64,000 nucleotides of DNA from CADEED01 sp963839685 (GCA_963839685.1 CAWIVS010000011.1:434001-498000); one strand, 5' to 3'; counted from the first letter of the stretch, positions 30,269-39,075 are shown. Numbers and translations: made by a program. The notes: generated from the sequence alone by a model not told the origin.

Positions 30269-31792
30269 ATGCGCCTGGCCCTCGGCCTCTGTCTCATGGT
30301 GCTGGCGGCCGCTCCCGCCGCGGCGATATCGCTCGGTGCGATCCCGGTACCGCCCGATACCCGCGAGGTGGATGCGGCCATCGAGCGCGGCCGCCAGGCG
30401 TTGCTGGCCGACAACTATGTCGATGCGGGCAAGGCCATCGAGGAAGCGCTGCAGAAGCCGGCGTTCGCGCAACTGTCGAAGTCCGACCAGTTCCGGGCCA
30501 TCCTGTTCGCGTCGCTGGCGGCCCGCGGCCGCGAGGACTACCTCGCCGCGCACGAATTCATGGCGATCGCCACCGGCTATCCCGACGCCAAGGCCGAGCA
30601 TTGGGTATTGCGAGCGAGCATGGCCTCATGGATAGACAACTGGGCGGATGCCGGACTGTCGATTACGACCGTGGCGAAGGATTGGCCGGCCGCACTGCCG
30701 GAGATTGGCGACGAGACCATCCAGTGGACCGCCTTGAAGATGAGTCGCGACAAGAAGCTGGCGGCCGATCGCCTCGAAATGTTGAATGCATTGTTCGCGG
30801 CGAAATTTCAGCTCGAGTGGCACATCGAGCCCGCCGACCTGTGGCGTGACCTGTCGCTCGACGCGCTGCAGCGCAACGACCTGGCGCGCGCGCGAGAAGT
30901 ATTGAAGCGGATCGACGATCCAGGCTCGCTGGTGCGCATGCGCATCGATCGCCGCTTCGACACCCTCGTGAAGGCTGAACCCAATTCCTTCAATGTTCCG
31001 GCCGCGGCGCAGGCCCGGGTCCGGCGGCTGCGCCACGAAATCGACGCCAACCCGAGGAGACTCGGACCCGTGGTGCAGTACATGTACGCGTTGTTCACCG
31101 TCGGTTCGTACGCGGAAGTGATCTCGCTCGCAGATCGCGTGGTGAGCCGAAACTCGAATGCACCCGCGGACAAACCTGCGTATGAGGATCTGGCCGACAC
31201 CATCAACTGGATCTACGACCTCAAGTCGCAGGCGCTGCGCGCTCTCGGCCGCTGGGATGCGGCGTTGGGCATGCAGGAAGAAGCGCGCCGGCAGCGCGAG
31301 AACAGCAATGACAAAGTGAGCCAGGCAATCAACCTCGGCTATTCCTACAACCTCCGTGACCGTCCCGAAGACGCGCTCAAATCGCTCGACGGCATCGACT
31401 GGGCGCGCTCGTTGTCCGGTTATGGGCGCATGCAGTTGCAGCACGTGCGCTTGCGGGCCTACCTGCAGCTCGGCAATCGCGCGGAAGCGGAAAAGGTGTT
31501 CGTCTACCTGCGCGAGAACAGGGTCGATGCGCCCGACACGTGGCAGGACGCCCTGCTCGACTGGGGCGACCTCGACGGGGCGGCGGCACACTACATCGCG
31601 CGATTGCGCGATCCCGAGCAGCGCGAGGCCGCGCTGTACGCCGCGCAGTCATTCAAGCCACTGCCGCGTTTGCCGCGGGACGCCGAAAATGTTGCCCACT
31701 GGCAGGCATTGCTGAACCGCCCGGATGTGGTCGCCGCCATCAGCGAGGTTGGCCGGCGCGAGCAGTTCGCGATTTATGACCTGTGGCTCTGA
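30269..31792 (+). CDS. exported helical-repeat (TPR-like) protein
   Basis: 507 aa from ATG 30269, which opens a clean signal peptide (MRLALGLCLMVLAAAPAAA). The rest is alpha-helical with TPR-like pairs (for example AIERGRQALLADNYVDAGKAIEEAL, LVRMRIDRRF region, ALRALGRWDAALGMQEEARRQ, RPEDALKSLDG, NRAEAEKVFVYLRE). No enzyme motif is seen. Start lies 38 bases after the GH43 stop on the same strand, so it may be cotranscribed, but a role in glycan use is only suggested by position. Confidence 0.75.
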   Translation: MRLALGLCLMVLAAAPAAAISLGAIPVPPDTREVDAAIERGRQALLADNYVDAGKAIEEALQKPAFAQLSKSDQFRAILFASLAARGREDYLAAHEFMAIATGYPDAKAEHWVLRASMASWIDNWADAGLSITTVAKDWPAALPEIGDETIQWTALKMSRDKKLAADRLEMLNALFAAKFQLEWHIEPADLWRDLSLDALQRNDLARAREVLKRIDDPGSLVRMRIDRRFDTLVKAEPNSFNVPAAAQARVRRLRHEIDANPRRLGPVVQYMYALFTVGSYAEVISLADRVVSRNSNAPADKPAYEDLADTINWIYDLKSQALRALGRWDAALGMQEEARRQRENSNDKVSQAINLGYSYNLRDRPEDALKSLDGIDWARSLSGYGRMQLQHVRLRAYLQLGNRAEAEKVFVYLRENRVDAPDTWQDALLDWGDLDGAAAHYIARLRDPEQREAALYAAQSFKPLPRLPRDAENVAHWQALLNRPDVVAAISEVGRREQFAIYDLWL

Positions 31793-31795
31793 AGA

Positions 31796-32731
31796 TCAAT
31801 CCAGGGTCGCGACGAAATCCTTCATGAAGGCCGCGACATCCACCTCGAGCGCGACCCCGGCGTTGGACTTTCCCCCGGGGACAGGCCGGGTCAGCCCGTC
31901 ATCCGCCACCTCGATGTGAAGCGGCGTCAGCCGATAGGGCTTGCGCGGGTTCACCAGCTCGACCGCCAATACGTCGAACAACGTGGGCGCGTCGCCCTTC
32001 CAGTGATTGGTGTAGCGCCAGATCTGGTCGAGTGCCCCGAGCGCATCGTTGAGCGGTACGCCACGCGTGAAAATCTGCACGCGCATTTCCGGGGTCAGTT
32101 TCAGGTCGGCGGTCGAATCGAGTGGCGCCACCAGCAAGGGCACACCGGATCGGAACACCGTCTGCGCGGCCCGGGCATTCGATTTGATATTCCACTCGGG
32201 CTCGGGCTTCGAGGCGGGCGCATAGCCGCGGTAGATAGAGCCCCCCATCAGCGCGATGGCGCGCACCTTGCGGCCGATGCCGGGCTCGGCTTCCAGCAGC
32301 GCGGCGATGTTGGTGAGCTCACCCACCGCAATGAGCGTGACTTCCCCAGGACGCGCATTGATTTCGCGTCGCATGAAATCCACGCCCCCCGAAGTGTGCA
32401 GGCTCGGCGACGAGAACCCGGCGGCCCATTCCACCTGCTTCATGTATTGCGTGGGGGTCGAAGTGCCGGCGTACACCGGAATGCGCGCCCACTGGTCGCC
32501 GGCCACGTGCAGCAGCTTGGCGGCGAGCCGCGCGCGCGCCACCGCGTCACTCGAAACCGTGGTGACGCCGAGCAATTCGAGATCGGAACGATGCAGCAGG
32601 GCGGCGAGCGCGTACGCATCGTCGATGTCCGTGCCGATGTCGGTATCGAAGATGACCGGCGCGGCAAACAGTGGTGCACCGAGGCCACACCACAAGAACA
32701 AACCCAGCAGTCGCGCAACGAGTTTCCGCAT
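31796..32731 (-). CDS. inosine-uridine-type nucleoside hydrolase, exported
   Basis: 311 aa from ATG 32731; the first 23 residues form a signal peptide (ARLLGLFLWCGLGAPLFAA). DTDIGTDIDDAYAL immediately after it is the calcium-binding DTDxxxDD motif of the family; VGELTNIAALLE, IALMGGSIYRG, EPEWNIKSNA (Asn that orders ribose) and PLLVAPLDST follow in order. The enzyme splits the N-glycosidic bond of ribonucleosides, here outside the cytoplasm, suggesting nucleoside salvage. It is convergent with the repeat protein (4-base gap) and diverges from ogt. Confidence 0.9.
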   Translation of the reverse strand: MRKLVARLLGLFLWCGLGAPLFAAPVIFDTDIGTDIDDAYALAALLHRSDLELLGVTTVSSDAVARARLAAKLLHVAGDQWARIPVYAGTSTPTQYMKQVEWAAGFSSPSLHTSGGVDFMRREINARPGEVTLIAVGELTNIAALLEAEPGIGRKVRAIALMGGSIYRGYAPASKPEPEWNIKSNARAAQTVFRSGVPLLVAPLDSTADLKLTPEMRVQIFTRGVPLNDALGALDQIWRYTNHWKGDAPTLFDVLAVELVNPRKPYRLTPLHIEVADDGLTRPVPGGKSNAGVALEVDVAAFMKDFVATLD

Positions 32732-32804
32732 GCGCGGCGAGTATAAGCGCCCCGCGAGCAAGCACCGGGTCGCAATCACACCCGGGACTGCTACGCTGTC
32801 CGCC

Positions 32805-33323
32805 ATGAACATAGCCGCGAAACGGATCACGCTGCAGTACGAGGACGTCGACTCACCGGTCGGGCGACTGCGGCTCATCGCTTCTGGCGAATCTCTGGTG
32901 GGCATCTGGTTTTCGCAGGGGCGAGACGCGGCCCGCGGCGCTTCCGGCATGGTGCAAGACTCATCGCCGGTGCTGGAATGCACGCGCGCGCAGCTCGGCG
33001 AATACTTCGCGGGCGAACGCCATGAGTTCAACTTGCCGCTGGATCCGCGCGGCACCGAATTCCAGCGGCGCGTATGGCAACGCCTGCTGCACATTCCCTA
33101 CGGCGAGACCACCACCTACGGCGCGTTGGCGCGCGAACTCGGCGATCCCGGCGCCTCGCGGGCCGTCGGTCTCGCCAATGGCAGCAACCCCATTCCCATC
33201 GTGATTCCCTGCCACCGGGTGATCGGTGCCGACGGTTCGCTCACCGGCTTCGGCGGCGGACTGCCGATCAAGGCGGCACTGCTCGAGCTCGAACGGTCAG
33301 CGACACAGCCGCGGCTCCTCTGA
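32805..33323 (+). CDS. ogt: methylated-DNA--protein-cysteine methyltransferase
   Basis: 172 aa. IPCHRVIG carries the acceptor Cys136; the helix-turn-helix region (FQRRVWQRLLHIPYGETTTYGALARELGDPGASRAVG) and the preceding N-terminal domain are complete. It removes O6-methyl/alkyl groups from guanine by irreversible transfer to the Cys. ATG 32805 was chosen because longer versions overlap the divergent nucleoside hydrolase promoter. Ogt and Ada C-terminal domains are hard to separate by sequence alone, but no Ada regulatory domain is present. Confidence 0.93.
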   Translation: MNIAAKRITLQYEDVDSPVGRLRLIASGESLVGIWFSQGRDAARGASGMVQDSSPVLECTRAQLGEYFAGERHEFNLPLDPRGTEFQRRVWQRLLHIPYGETTTYGALARELGDPGASRAVGLANGSNPIPIVIPCHRVIGADGSLTGFGGGLPIKAALLELERSATQPRLL

Positions 33324-33348
33324 GGAACCCCGGTCAATCCGCGCGCAC

Positions 33349-34329
33349 TCAAACGCGCGCGGATTCCCAGAGAATGCGAGCCTGCGCCGCCAGCAGCTCG
33401 GGCCGTTCCTCGGGCCAGAAAAGTTTGGCGCCGGCGAGCACACGCAGTCCGCGCGAATTACCGAAGCCGCCGGCGAGATACTTGGCGCTGGCGGCACTGA
33501 AAATCGTGTCATCGGCACCCCAGACGATACGAGTGGGGACGCGGCAGGCCAGCAGGCGCGGGCGAATTCCGGCCAGCGCGTTGCGACCGAGCGCGACCGC
33601 GTAGCGATTCAACTGCTGCTCGCGCTCCTCTGACTCGAGCAGCGGACCGAAGTACATCTGCAGCGCCTCGTTGGTGGGATGCAGGCGATTCACGTAACAC
33701 ATGCCGCCGATGCCCTGCTCGGAGCGCGCCAGGCGCGGATCCCGGGCCCAGGGCTTGATCCATTCCTCGACGAACCGGCCGCTGCGCGCGAGCTCGATGA
33801 CCGGCAGCATTGCCGGCGGCGGACTTTCGATTTCGGTATCGCAGTTGGTCAGCAGCAGCGTACGCACGCGCGCCGGATGATTCACCACCAGCAGCTGCGC
33901 CACCGCGCCGCCGCTGTCGTTGGCAATCACGTCAGCGTTTTCGATACTCAGCGCGTCGAGCAGCGACACCAGCATCGCGACCTGCGCTTCGGGTCCGATA
34001 TCCTGCCCCGTGGCCGCGCGCGACTGACCCATGCCGAGAAAATCCGGCGCGATACACAGCCGATAGGGTGCAAGCGCGCCCATCACGCCACGCCACTGGA
34101 ATGCATTCAGCGGAAAGCCATGCAGGAACAGGACTGCACGCCCACTGCCAAGCGTGACGTACGAGATTTCACCAGACGCGGTACGCATGACTCGGCGGCG
34201 CGCGTCGAAGACCATCGCTTCATGCCCAGGTGTCGCTGCCTGGACCCTGAGGTTGCGCCCGCCGCCAGACACCATGGCCTGTGCCAGCAATAGCTGGCCG
34301 CCCATCCGGATCAGCTCACGTCTTTTCAT
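33349..34329 (-). CDS. alpha/beta hydrolase with Asp-type nucleophile elbow, possibly non-canonical active site
   Basis: 326 aa from ATG 34329 (MKRRELIRMGGQLLLAQ), an N-terminus with Lys/Arg pair and hydrophobic stretch that could be an export signal. The fold marks are VLFLHGFPLNAFQWR (oxyanion loop), APDFLGMGQS and VIANDSGGAVAQ, where the elbow puts Asp138 at the nucleophile site as in haloalkane/fluoroacetate dehalogenases. At the C-terminus, where these enzymes normally have GxGHF with the catalytic His, this protein reads LAGAKLFWPEERPE, with no His. RIVWGADDTIF is the acid-residue block. Hydrolytic activity is therefore doubtful or relies on another residue. Divergent from the DUF4331 gene. 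Confidence 0.8.
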   Translation of the reverse strand: MKRRELIRMGGQLLLAQAMVSGGGRNLRVQAATPGHEAMVFDARRRVMRTASGEISYVTLGSGRAVLFLHGFPLNAFQWRGVMGALAPYRLCIAPDFLGMGQSRAATGQDIGPEAQVAMLVSLLDALSIENADVIANDSGGAVAQLLVVNHPARVRTLLLTNCDTEIESPPPAMLPVIELARSGRFVEEWIKPWARDPRLARSEQGIGGMCYVNRLHPTNEALQMYFGPLLESEEREQQLNRYAVALGRNALAGIRPRLLACRVPTRIVWGADDTIFSAASAKYLAGGFGNSRGLRVLAGAKLFWPEERPELLAAQARILWESARV

Positions 34330-34361
34330 GGGCGCATTGAACGCCGGCGCCACGGCCGCCG

Positions 34362-34402
34362 CTGTCGAAATCTTTAGCGTCGGTGACTAAAGAATTCGAC
34401 AG
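34362..34402. promoter_or_regulatory. 41-bp inverted repeat between divergent genes
   Basis: CTGTCGAAATCTTTAG and CTAAAGAATTCGACAG are 16-base arms, 15 of 16 complementary, around a 9-base centre. The site begins 33 bases from the hydrolase start and ends 60 bases before the DUF4331 start. It is well placed to be the operator of a dimeric regulator serving both genes, or a hairpin in either leader RNA. Confidence 0.6.
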
Positions 34403-34461
34403 CACGGGTGCTCGCCGCGGGGCCAACTACCCGCCCTCGCCCGCCGTCCTGGGATACGCCG

Positions 34462-35685
34462 ATGCAAGTGATCAGAAAATGGCGCTGGTTGGCCGCAGTT
34501 GCGGCGAGCCTGTGGTTTGCGGGTGCCGCCACGAATGCGTCGGATCATCTGGACACCGCCGCGGTGATCGCGGATCCCGCCTCCGATATCGGCGATCTGT
34601 ACGCGTGGACATCGAGCGACGGAAAACAACTCAATCTCGTGATGACCATCGTGGGCCGCAAGTTCTCCGACCACGTGCGTTACGAATTCCATGTCGACAG
34701 CGGCCGTCGTCTCGGAGAAACCAGCGGCAGCATCACCATCGGCTGCGAATTTCTCGCGGTCACCGCTGCCGCATGTCAGGTCGGTGACGCCGACCGGTTG
34801 CGCGGTGAAGCAGGTGGCGTTTCCGGCATCGGCGGCGAACGCGGGAAATTCCGCGTTTTTGCCGGATTACGAGATGACCCGTTCTTCAACAATGTTCGTG
34901 GCACACGCGCCGCGCTGTACGTCGCGTCCGCCGCACTGCTGGCCGGTGCATCGCGGGACTCTTCCGGCTGCCCGCGCTTCGATGCGGACACGTCGGCGAC
35001 CATCCTGGAGCAATGGCGCCAGACCGACGGGCATGCGGGCAGCAACTTTCTCGCGGGATGGAATACCGCGGCGCTGGTCGTCGCGGTGGATCTGGATGTC
35101 GTGAATCACGGCGGACCCCTGCTGGGAGTGTGGGCCACGACCACGGTGCGCGCGGCGCCACCCGGCCATGCGCCGCTGGAAGCGGGTGTCCAAATCGATC
35201 GCATGGGCCGCGCCCTCACCGGCAACGCACTCATCGGTACCTTCGACAGTGAGGAATCGAGCGATCGGCGCAAGGCGCAGTACAACCAGGCCGCTCCGCC
35301 CGCATGGCCGACATTCGGCGCGGATCTCGCCGCGACACTCGCGATGTACGACGGCTTCGACGGTGTCTGCGGCAATCAGTGGCTGGCGCCGCGAGAATCC
35401 TCGGCCGCCGATCGCTATCAGCGCCTCGCGTTGCTGCTGGCTGACGATCGCCTCTGGGTGGATAGTCGGATGAAACACTGCGAGCGCTACCTCGCGGTGG
35501 AAATAGTCGACCGGGCTGCGCGTCCCGACTGCGGTGGGCGCACGCCGGACTACGATGCCGTGGATGTGTTCCGGTCGTTGCTCGTCAACGGCAGGACCAC
35601 CGGTGTCGACGATGGCGTGCCACGTGATGACCGGCGGCAGTCGGCCGAGTTTCCGTATATCGCGGCGCCCGGCGAGCCTAACTAA
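34462..35685 (+). CDS. DUF4331 family exported protein
   Basis: 407 aa from ATG 34462, with a signal peptide (WRWLAAVAASLWFAGAATNA). SDHLDTAAVIADPASDIGDLYAW directly after it is the characteristic start of DUF4331 proteins. Further family-like parts are FNNVRGTRAAL, FLAGWNTAALVVAVDLDVV and IDRMGRALTGNALIGTF. The family has no settled biochemical role; some members sit near heme or metal-related genes. Several Cys pairs fit an extracytoplasmic protein. Confidence 0.85.
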   Translation: MQVIRKWRWLAAVAASLWFAGAATNASDHLDTAAVIADPASDIGDLYAWTSSDGKQLNLVMTIVGRKFSDHVRYEFHVDSGRRLGETSGSITIGCEFLAVTAAACQVGDADRLRGEAGGVSGIGGERGKFRVFAGLRDDPFFNNVRGTRAALYVASAALLAGASRDSSGCPRFDADTSATILEQWRQTDGHAGSNFLAGWNTAALVVAVDLDVVNHGGPLLGVWATTTVRAAPPGHAPLEAGVQIDRMGRALTGNALIGTFDSEESSDRRKAQYNQAAPPAWPTFGADLAATLAMYDGFDGVCGNQWLAPRESSAADRYQRLALLLADDRLWVDSRMKHCERYLAVEIVDRAARPDCGGRTPDYDAVDVFRSLLVNGRTTGVDDGVPRDDRRQSAEFPYIAAPGEPN

Positions 35686-35880
35686 AGAAGAACCGCACCG
35701 TGAAAGCCCGGCGCGGCGAAGCAGGCGAAGTCCCGCGCCGTAGAGCACCCTCAGCTTCGACTTCCGGCCGCCTTCGACACAACGGTCGCAGCTGCACACA
35801 GCTGGCGCCCACCAGCAGATTCCAGCGGTGGAGCGGCTGGCGCGCCGCAGGCCTATTCATGTCTTGTTGTGGTCATCAAT

Positions 35881-35966
35881 TGGTCTTGTCGGACGGCAAG
35901 CATTGGCAAAGAAAGTTTGCCATCTGTCGCCAAGACCATTTTCTGGCCACCAATGGTGTGTACCAT
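35881..35966. promoter_or_regulatory. nested inverted repeats with GntR-like half-sites
   Basis: Outer arms TGGTCTTG (35881-35888) and CAAGACCA (35931-35938) enclose TGGCAAA (35904-35910) and TTTGCCA (35916-35922) with a 5-base spacer. Just after, ATGGT-N4-ACCAT (35953-35966) fits the TGGT-N4-ACCA shape of FadR-type GntR operators, and another TGGTC lies at 35870. No gene follows closely on + so the regulated promoter is unclear. Confidence 0.4.
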
Positions 35967-36142
35967 CCCGCCGCCTCGGGTCGCGCTGAACTAGTTCGAT
36001 GTTGCTCCCGCATCACAACTTCGGAATCGACACTCTCATCGCGGCATTGATTTACGTCCTGTGGTTCCCTTTACCTGACGGAGCCGCATTCGTTCCGCGG
36101 CTACAGTCCGCGATCGACGAACAGCTATGCCCTAAGGACGGG

Positions 36143-36193
36143 GCAGAAAGGCGGGGGGTGGGGTCACATCAGGACGATGTCCCCACCCTCTGC
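36143..36193. terminator. strong compound hairpin, possible terminator or REP-like element
   Basis: GGGTGGGG (36156-36163) pairs with CCCCACCC (36181-36188); inside it ACATC/GATGT form a second stem with an AGGAC loop, and outside GCAGA (36143-36147) pairs with TCTGC (36189-36193) with an 8-base bulge. It lies about 60 bases past the end of bufC (minus strand) and could end that transcript. No clear T-run on either side. Confidence 0.5.
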
Positions 36194-36251
36194 TCTTTAA
36201 GCTAATGCGAAGTTCGGGGGCTGCGTTGCAAGTTGGCCCAGGCCCCGCAGG

Positions 36252-36993
36252 TCACACGCGCGGCGCGATCGACGTCACCAGTCCTTCGACAAAAATGAAG
36301 CGCAGTGCATCGCGTAATGCGGCTTCATCGAGCGCCGCTTCGACCATCGCTTCGCGGAGGATGGCGCCGCGGGAGAGGGCTGAAAGGAACGAAAACAGTG
36401 GGTTATCGAGCTTCCGAACGTCTGCGTTTTCGTTTCTTATGCGGACCATACACGCCTCATAACTGATAGATTGATCCACAGGCGGTGCATTCTCCACTTG
36501 GTTCGTCAGCCAGACGGTGAACACGGGAATCGCGAAAGCGTGCAGTCGCAGGGACGGCTGCAGCCCAAATACCAAGCGCTCCAGCGTGTTGGCATGAAAA
36601 TTTGCCAAGCGCTTCAACTTCGAGTGCCGGCACTTCACTCATCACCAGGCATTCCGCACGCGACCACTCGAGACGCGCGAGCTCGGCGAGCCAGGCGTAG
36701 TCACTGCCGGCAAGATGACTGTCGAGAAAAACCGCGAAGTCGCGCCCGGCCCAGTGCAGGTCGCCGCTGCGCGAAGGAAAGCGTTCGCGATACTGCGCGC
36801 AAAGCTGACGAAAGTAATCGTCGCCGACGCGGCGCCGTACCACCGGAAACGTGAGCGCGAGTGCTTCGCGAAAGTTGATGCTCGCGTTGTTGCGATAGAT
36901 CGCGAGGTTGGACGGCGGCAATACTGGACAGGCGTTGCCAGGATCGTGCAGCGCCGCGGCGAACGATCGTTGCAGCTCACGCAGCGAGGCCAT
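36252..36993 (-). CDS. BufC/HvfC-type peptide-maturation partner (DUF2063), frameshifted
   Basis: About 247 aa, starting MASLRELQRSFAAALHD at ATG 36993, which overlaps the end of bufB by 17 bases. The N-terminal DUF2063 pattern is clear: LAIYRNNASINFREALALTFPVVRRRVGDDYFRQLC, SGDLHWAGRDFAVFLD and YAWLAELARLEWSRAEC. A frame change near 36595 separates this from the C-terminal half (LQPSLRLHAFAIPVFTVW, AILREAMVEAALDEAALRDALRFIF). In bufferin operons this protein works with the MNIO enzyme as a substrate-binding chaperone. Symbol is given as family name because homologues are usually bufC or hvfC. Confidence 0.85.
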
Positions 36994-37837
36994 GAATCTC
37001 CCCGAGAATCTGCTCGGCGCGCCGCGCCTCCGCAACCAGTGTCGCCAGCGACGGAATGTTGTTGTCCCATTCCACCAGCGTCGGCAATGCGCCGAAGCGC
37101 GCGATGGCGCGGGCGTACAGTTCCCAGACCGGCTCGCACACCAGCGAGCCATGATCATCGATGAACAGCCCGTCATTGCGCGCGTGACCGGCGACGTGGA
37201 TTTCGCGCACGCAACTCACCGGCAGCGAATCGATGAACCGGAACGGATCCAGCCCAAGATTCTGACCGCTGACGTAGATGTTGTTGACGTCGAGCAGTAG
37301 CGCGCAGCCGGAACGCGCCGCGACCGCGGCCAGGAAGTCCCACTCGGTGAGGTGCGAATGCTCGAAGGCCACGTACGCCGAGACGTTCTCGATGAGCAGC
37401 TGCACGCCGAGGAAGTCCTGCGCCTCGCCCACCTGGCGCGCGAGCAGTTCCACGGCTTCCTCGGTGTAAGGCAGCGGCAGCAGATCGTTGAAATATTCGC
37501 CGCCCGCCTGGCCCCAGCAGGCGTGTTCGGATACGAGCGCGGGTTCGAACCGGGTGATGGCGCTCTTCACTCGCGCCAGGTGTTCACGATCGAGGCCGTC
37601 GGCCGAACCCAGGCCAAGTCCCACGCCGTGCAGGCTCAGTGGATAGTGGGCCCGCGCGCGCAACAGTGCGCGCATCGCGGGGCCGCCCTCGTGAAAGTAG
37701 TTTTCGGTGTGCGCCTCGATGAACCCCACGGCGGGGCGTTCCGCGAGCAGGGCTTCGTGATGCACGGACCTGAAACCGATCCCGGCGCATGCCGGAATCG
37801 GTCCCAGCGGCACACCTCGCGTGTCGAGGTGCGTCAT
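36977..37837 (-). CDS. bufB: MNIO-family (DUF692) RiPP maturase, BufB/HvfB type
   Basis: 286 aa, intact. The family blocks are PACAGIGFRSVHHEALL, GFIEAHTENYFHEGG, YPLSLHGVGLGLGS, LVSEHACW, LLIENVSAYV, CALLLDVNNIYVSGQN, EIHVAGHARND, IDDHGSLV and TLVEWDNNIPSL; the conserved His, Glu, Asp and Asn residues in them bind the multinuclear iron centre. Such enzymes modify cysteines of a precursor peptide into 5-thiooxazole or related groups. The gene lies 6 bases after the precursor (bufA) and overlaps bufC, a standard bufferin operon. Confidence 0.93.
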   Translation of the reverse strand: MTHLDTRGVPLGPIPACAGIGFRSVHHEALLAERPAVGFIEAHTENYFHEGGPAMRALLRARAHYPLSLHGVGLGLGSADGLDREHLARVKSAITRFEPALVSEHACWGQAGGEYFNDLLPLPYTEEAVELLARQVGEAQDFLGVQLLIENVSAYVAFEHSHLTEWDFLAAVAARSGCALLLDVNNIYVSGQNLGLDPFRFIDSLPVSCVREIHVAGHARNDGLFIDDHGSLVCEPVWELYARAIARFGALPTLVEWDNNIPSLATLVAEARRAEQILGEIHGLAA

Positions 37838-37843
37838 CGGTCG

Positions 37844-38108
37844 TTACATCGCCTTTTTCTCGGGCGACTGCCACCTTGCCGCCCATCTTTTCGCACTCGC
37901 CCTTCGGCACGTACTTCCACTCATTCGGGTCCTTGTCGGTCTTCGCCTGGCCGGCGCAGGAATGAGCCGCGTTGGCGCAGTCGTTCTTGCCCGCTTCGGC
38001 GACGCCCGTGCATTTCTCTTTCGCTTCTTCTCCCGCCGAGACGGTGGCGCTGCCAAGCGCGAGCAGGCTGCCAACGGCGGATGCAATGGCGATGGTCTTC
38101 AGATTCAT
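37844..38108 (-). CDS. bufA: bufferin-type metallophore precursor (BufA), frameshifted at the very end
   Basis: About 87 aa. A signal peptide (MNLKTIAIASAVGSLLALGS, then ATVSA) precedes a small peptide with four cysteines: EKC, NDC, HSC and KGEC, each spaced by 7-21 residues, with typical W-K-Y-V-P-K-G-E-C-E-K ending. Periplasmic bufferins are modified at such cysteines and bind copper or zinc, protecting against metal excess. The frame changes near 37868 (A-run) so that the true end is SPEKKAM with TAA at 37844-37846; read without correction the frame runs on through bufB. First gene of the bufABC operon; no bufD (DoxX) is seen. Confidence 0.85.
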
Positions 38109-38404
38109 ATGACTACTCCGGAGTTGTTGTCTGTGATAGTGAAGCCGGCAATCAGACCCGGCGGGGGACGGCGTTTATTTCGTGCCCGCGGCCCGATGCG
38201 CAGTCCGAACCTGATCTGCGACCCCGGGCCGGTCCGCATGCCGCCCGGGCAACCTGGCCGATCTGCGACAGCAAGCCGGCGAATTGGCCCCGAGTGGGCG
38301 CGCCTGCGTGGCGCGCACACGGAGGCGTATGATGCATCGGACCCGACACAGGCCGAATCTTCTCGCTCTCATGTTCGCCAGCCCTCCGCACTTGGTCCGT
38401 TCTC

Positions 38405-39075
38405 GTGCTCACGCCTCGGATACCTGGTCGTTGCGCATATCGCACTGATCAAACGCGCTCCCCGCCACTGGCCGGGTTCGCGGTAACGCTGCTCGTGTTG
38501 CTGGTGCTCGCTGTCCATCCAGGGACGGCTGCGGATGACGTGGCAGGCCGCTGTCGCCGCTGCGGGCGCCTGCGGTCGTGGTCCTGGTCGTGCAGCGGCG
38601 CACCGCCGGTGCCGCTGATGTTGCCGCCGGTGCTAATCCCCGTCAGCCATGGCCTGGCTGTTCGGCCGCACGCTGTGTCCGGGCGGATGCCGCTGATCGA
38701 ACGTATCGCGCGCGATTCCACGCGCCGCTGGCGCCGTCGGCCGCGATCATGGCCTATGCCCGCCGGGTCACCTGGGCATGGGTGATGCTGCTGGTTTCGT
38801 GGCGTTCGTCAACGCGGTGCTGTTCGCAAATCTCGAGCCGGGCGGCTTGATCGGATCTGGCCGGATTCGCGCCACCGTGGCCGGTATCGCCCGCGGCGTT
38901 CGCCTGGTTGAGCAACACGGGCACCTATCTACTCATCGGCGGCATGTTCGTGGCCTGGAGTTCACGGTCAGCGTGTGGCGCTTTCCGGACTACCGATTCC
39001 GCAATCCGTTGCAGTTCATCCGCGAAGCGCGCAGCCGCATGCCCGAACATCGTGGCGGCATTGCGCCATGGCTGA
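38405..39075 (+). CDS. COG4648-type integral membrane protein of the aryl-polyene cluster, heavily frameshifted
   Basis: The boundaries are approximate at the 5' side. Blocks in order are FAVTLLVLLVLAVHPG, VPLMLPPVLIPVS, FHAPLAPSAAIMAYARRVTWAWVMLL, AFVNAVLF, FTVSVWRFPDYRFRNPLQFIREARSRMP, spread over three frames. The last block is characteristic of the COG4648 membrane proteins in aryl-polyene (APE) clusters (ApeG-like). With one more shift near 39050 the end is VAALRHG with TGA 39073-39075, overlapping the next ATG. The 296 bases between bufA and this gene contain no recognisable gene and presumably hold both divergent promoters. Confidence 0.6.

Larger units (their letters stand above)
35686..36251. 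other. gene-free stretch with regulatory-looking dyads
   Basis: No frame here has family features or a credible ribosome site. The first 150 bases are GC-rich; 35860-35970 is markedly more AT-rich and holds nested inverted repeats; 36140-36195 holds a strong hairpin next to the end of the bufferin operon. The block between the dyads and the hairpin could be the remnant of a lost gene or element, but nothing identifies it. Confidence 0.5.

Noticed and set aside
35700..36205. Two small open frames (116 and 68 aa) in the gene-free block
   Set aside because: No ribosome site, family features or coding-like composition; they overlap nested inverted repeats.
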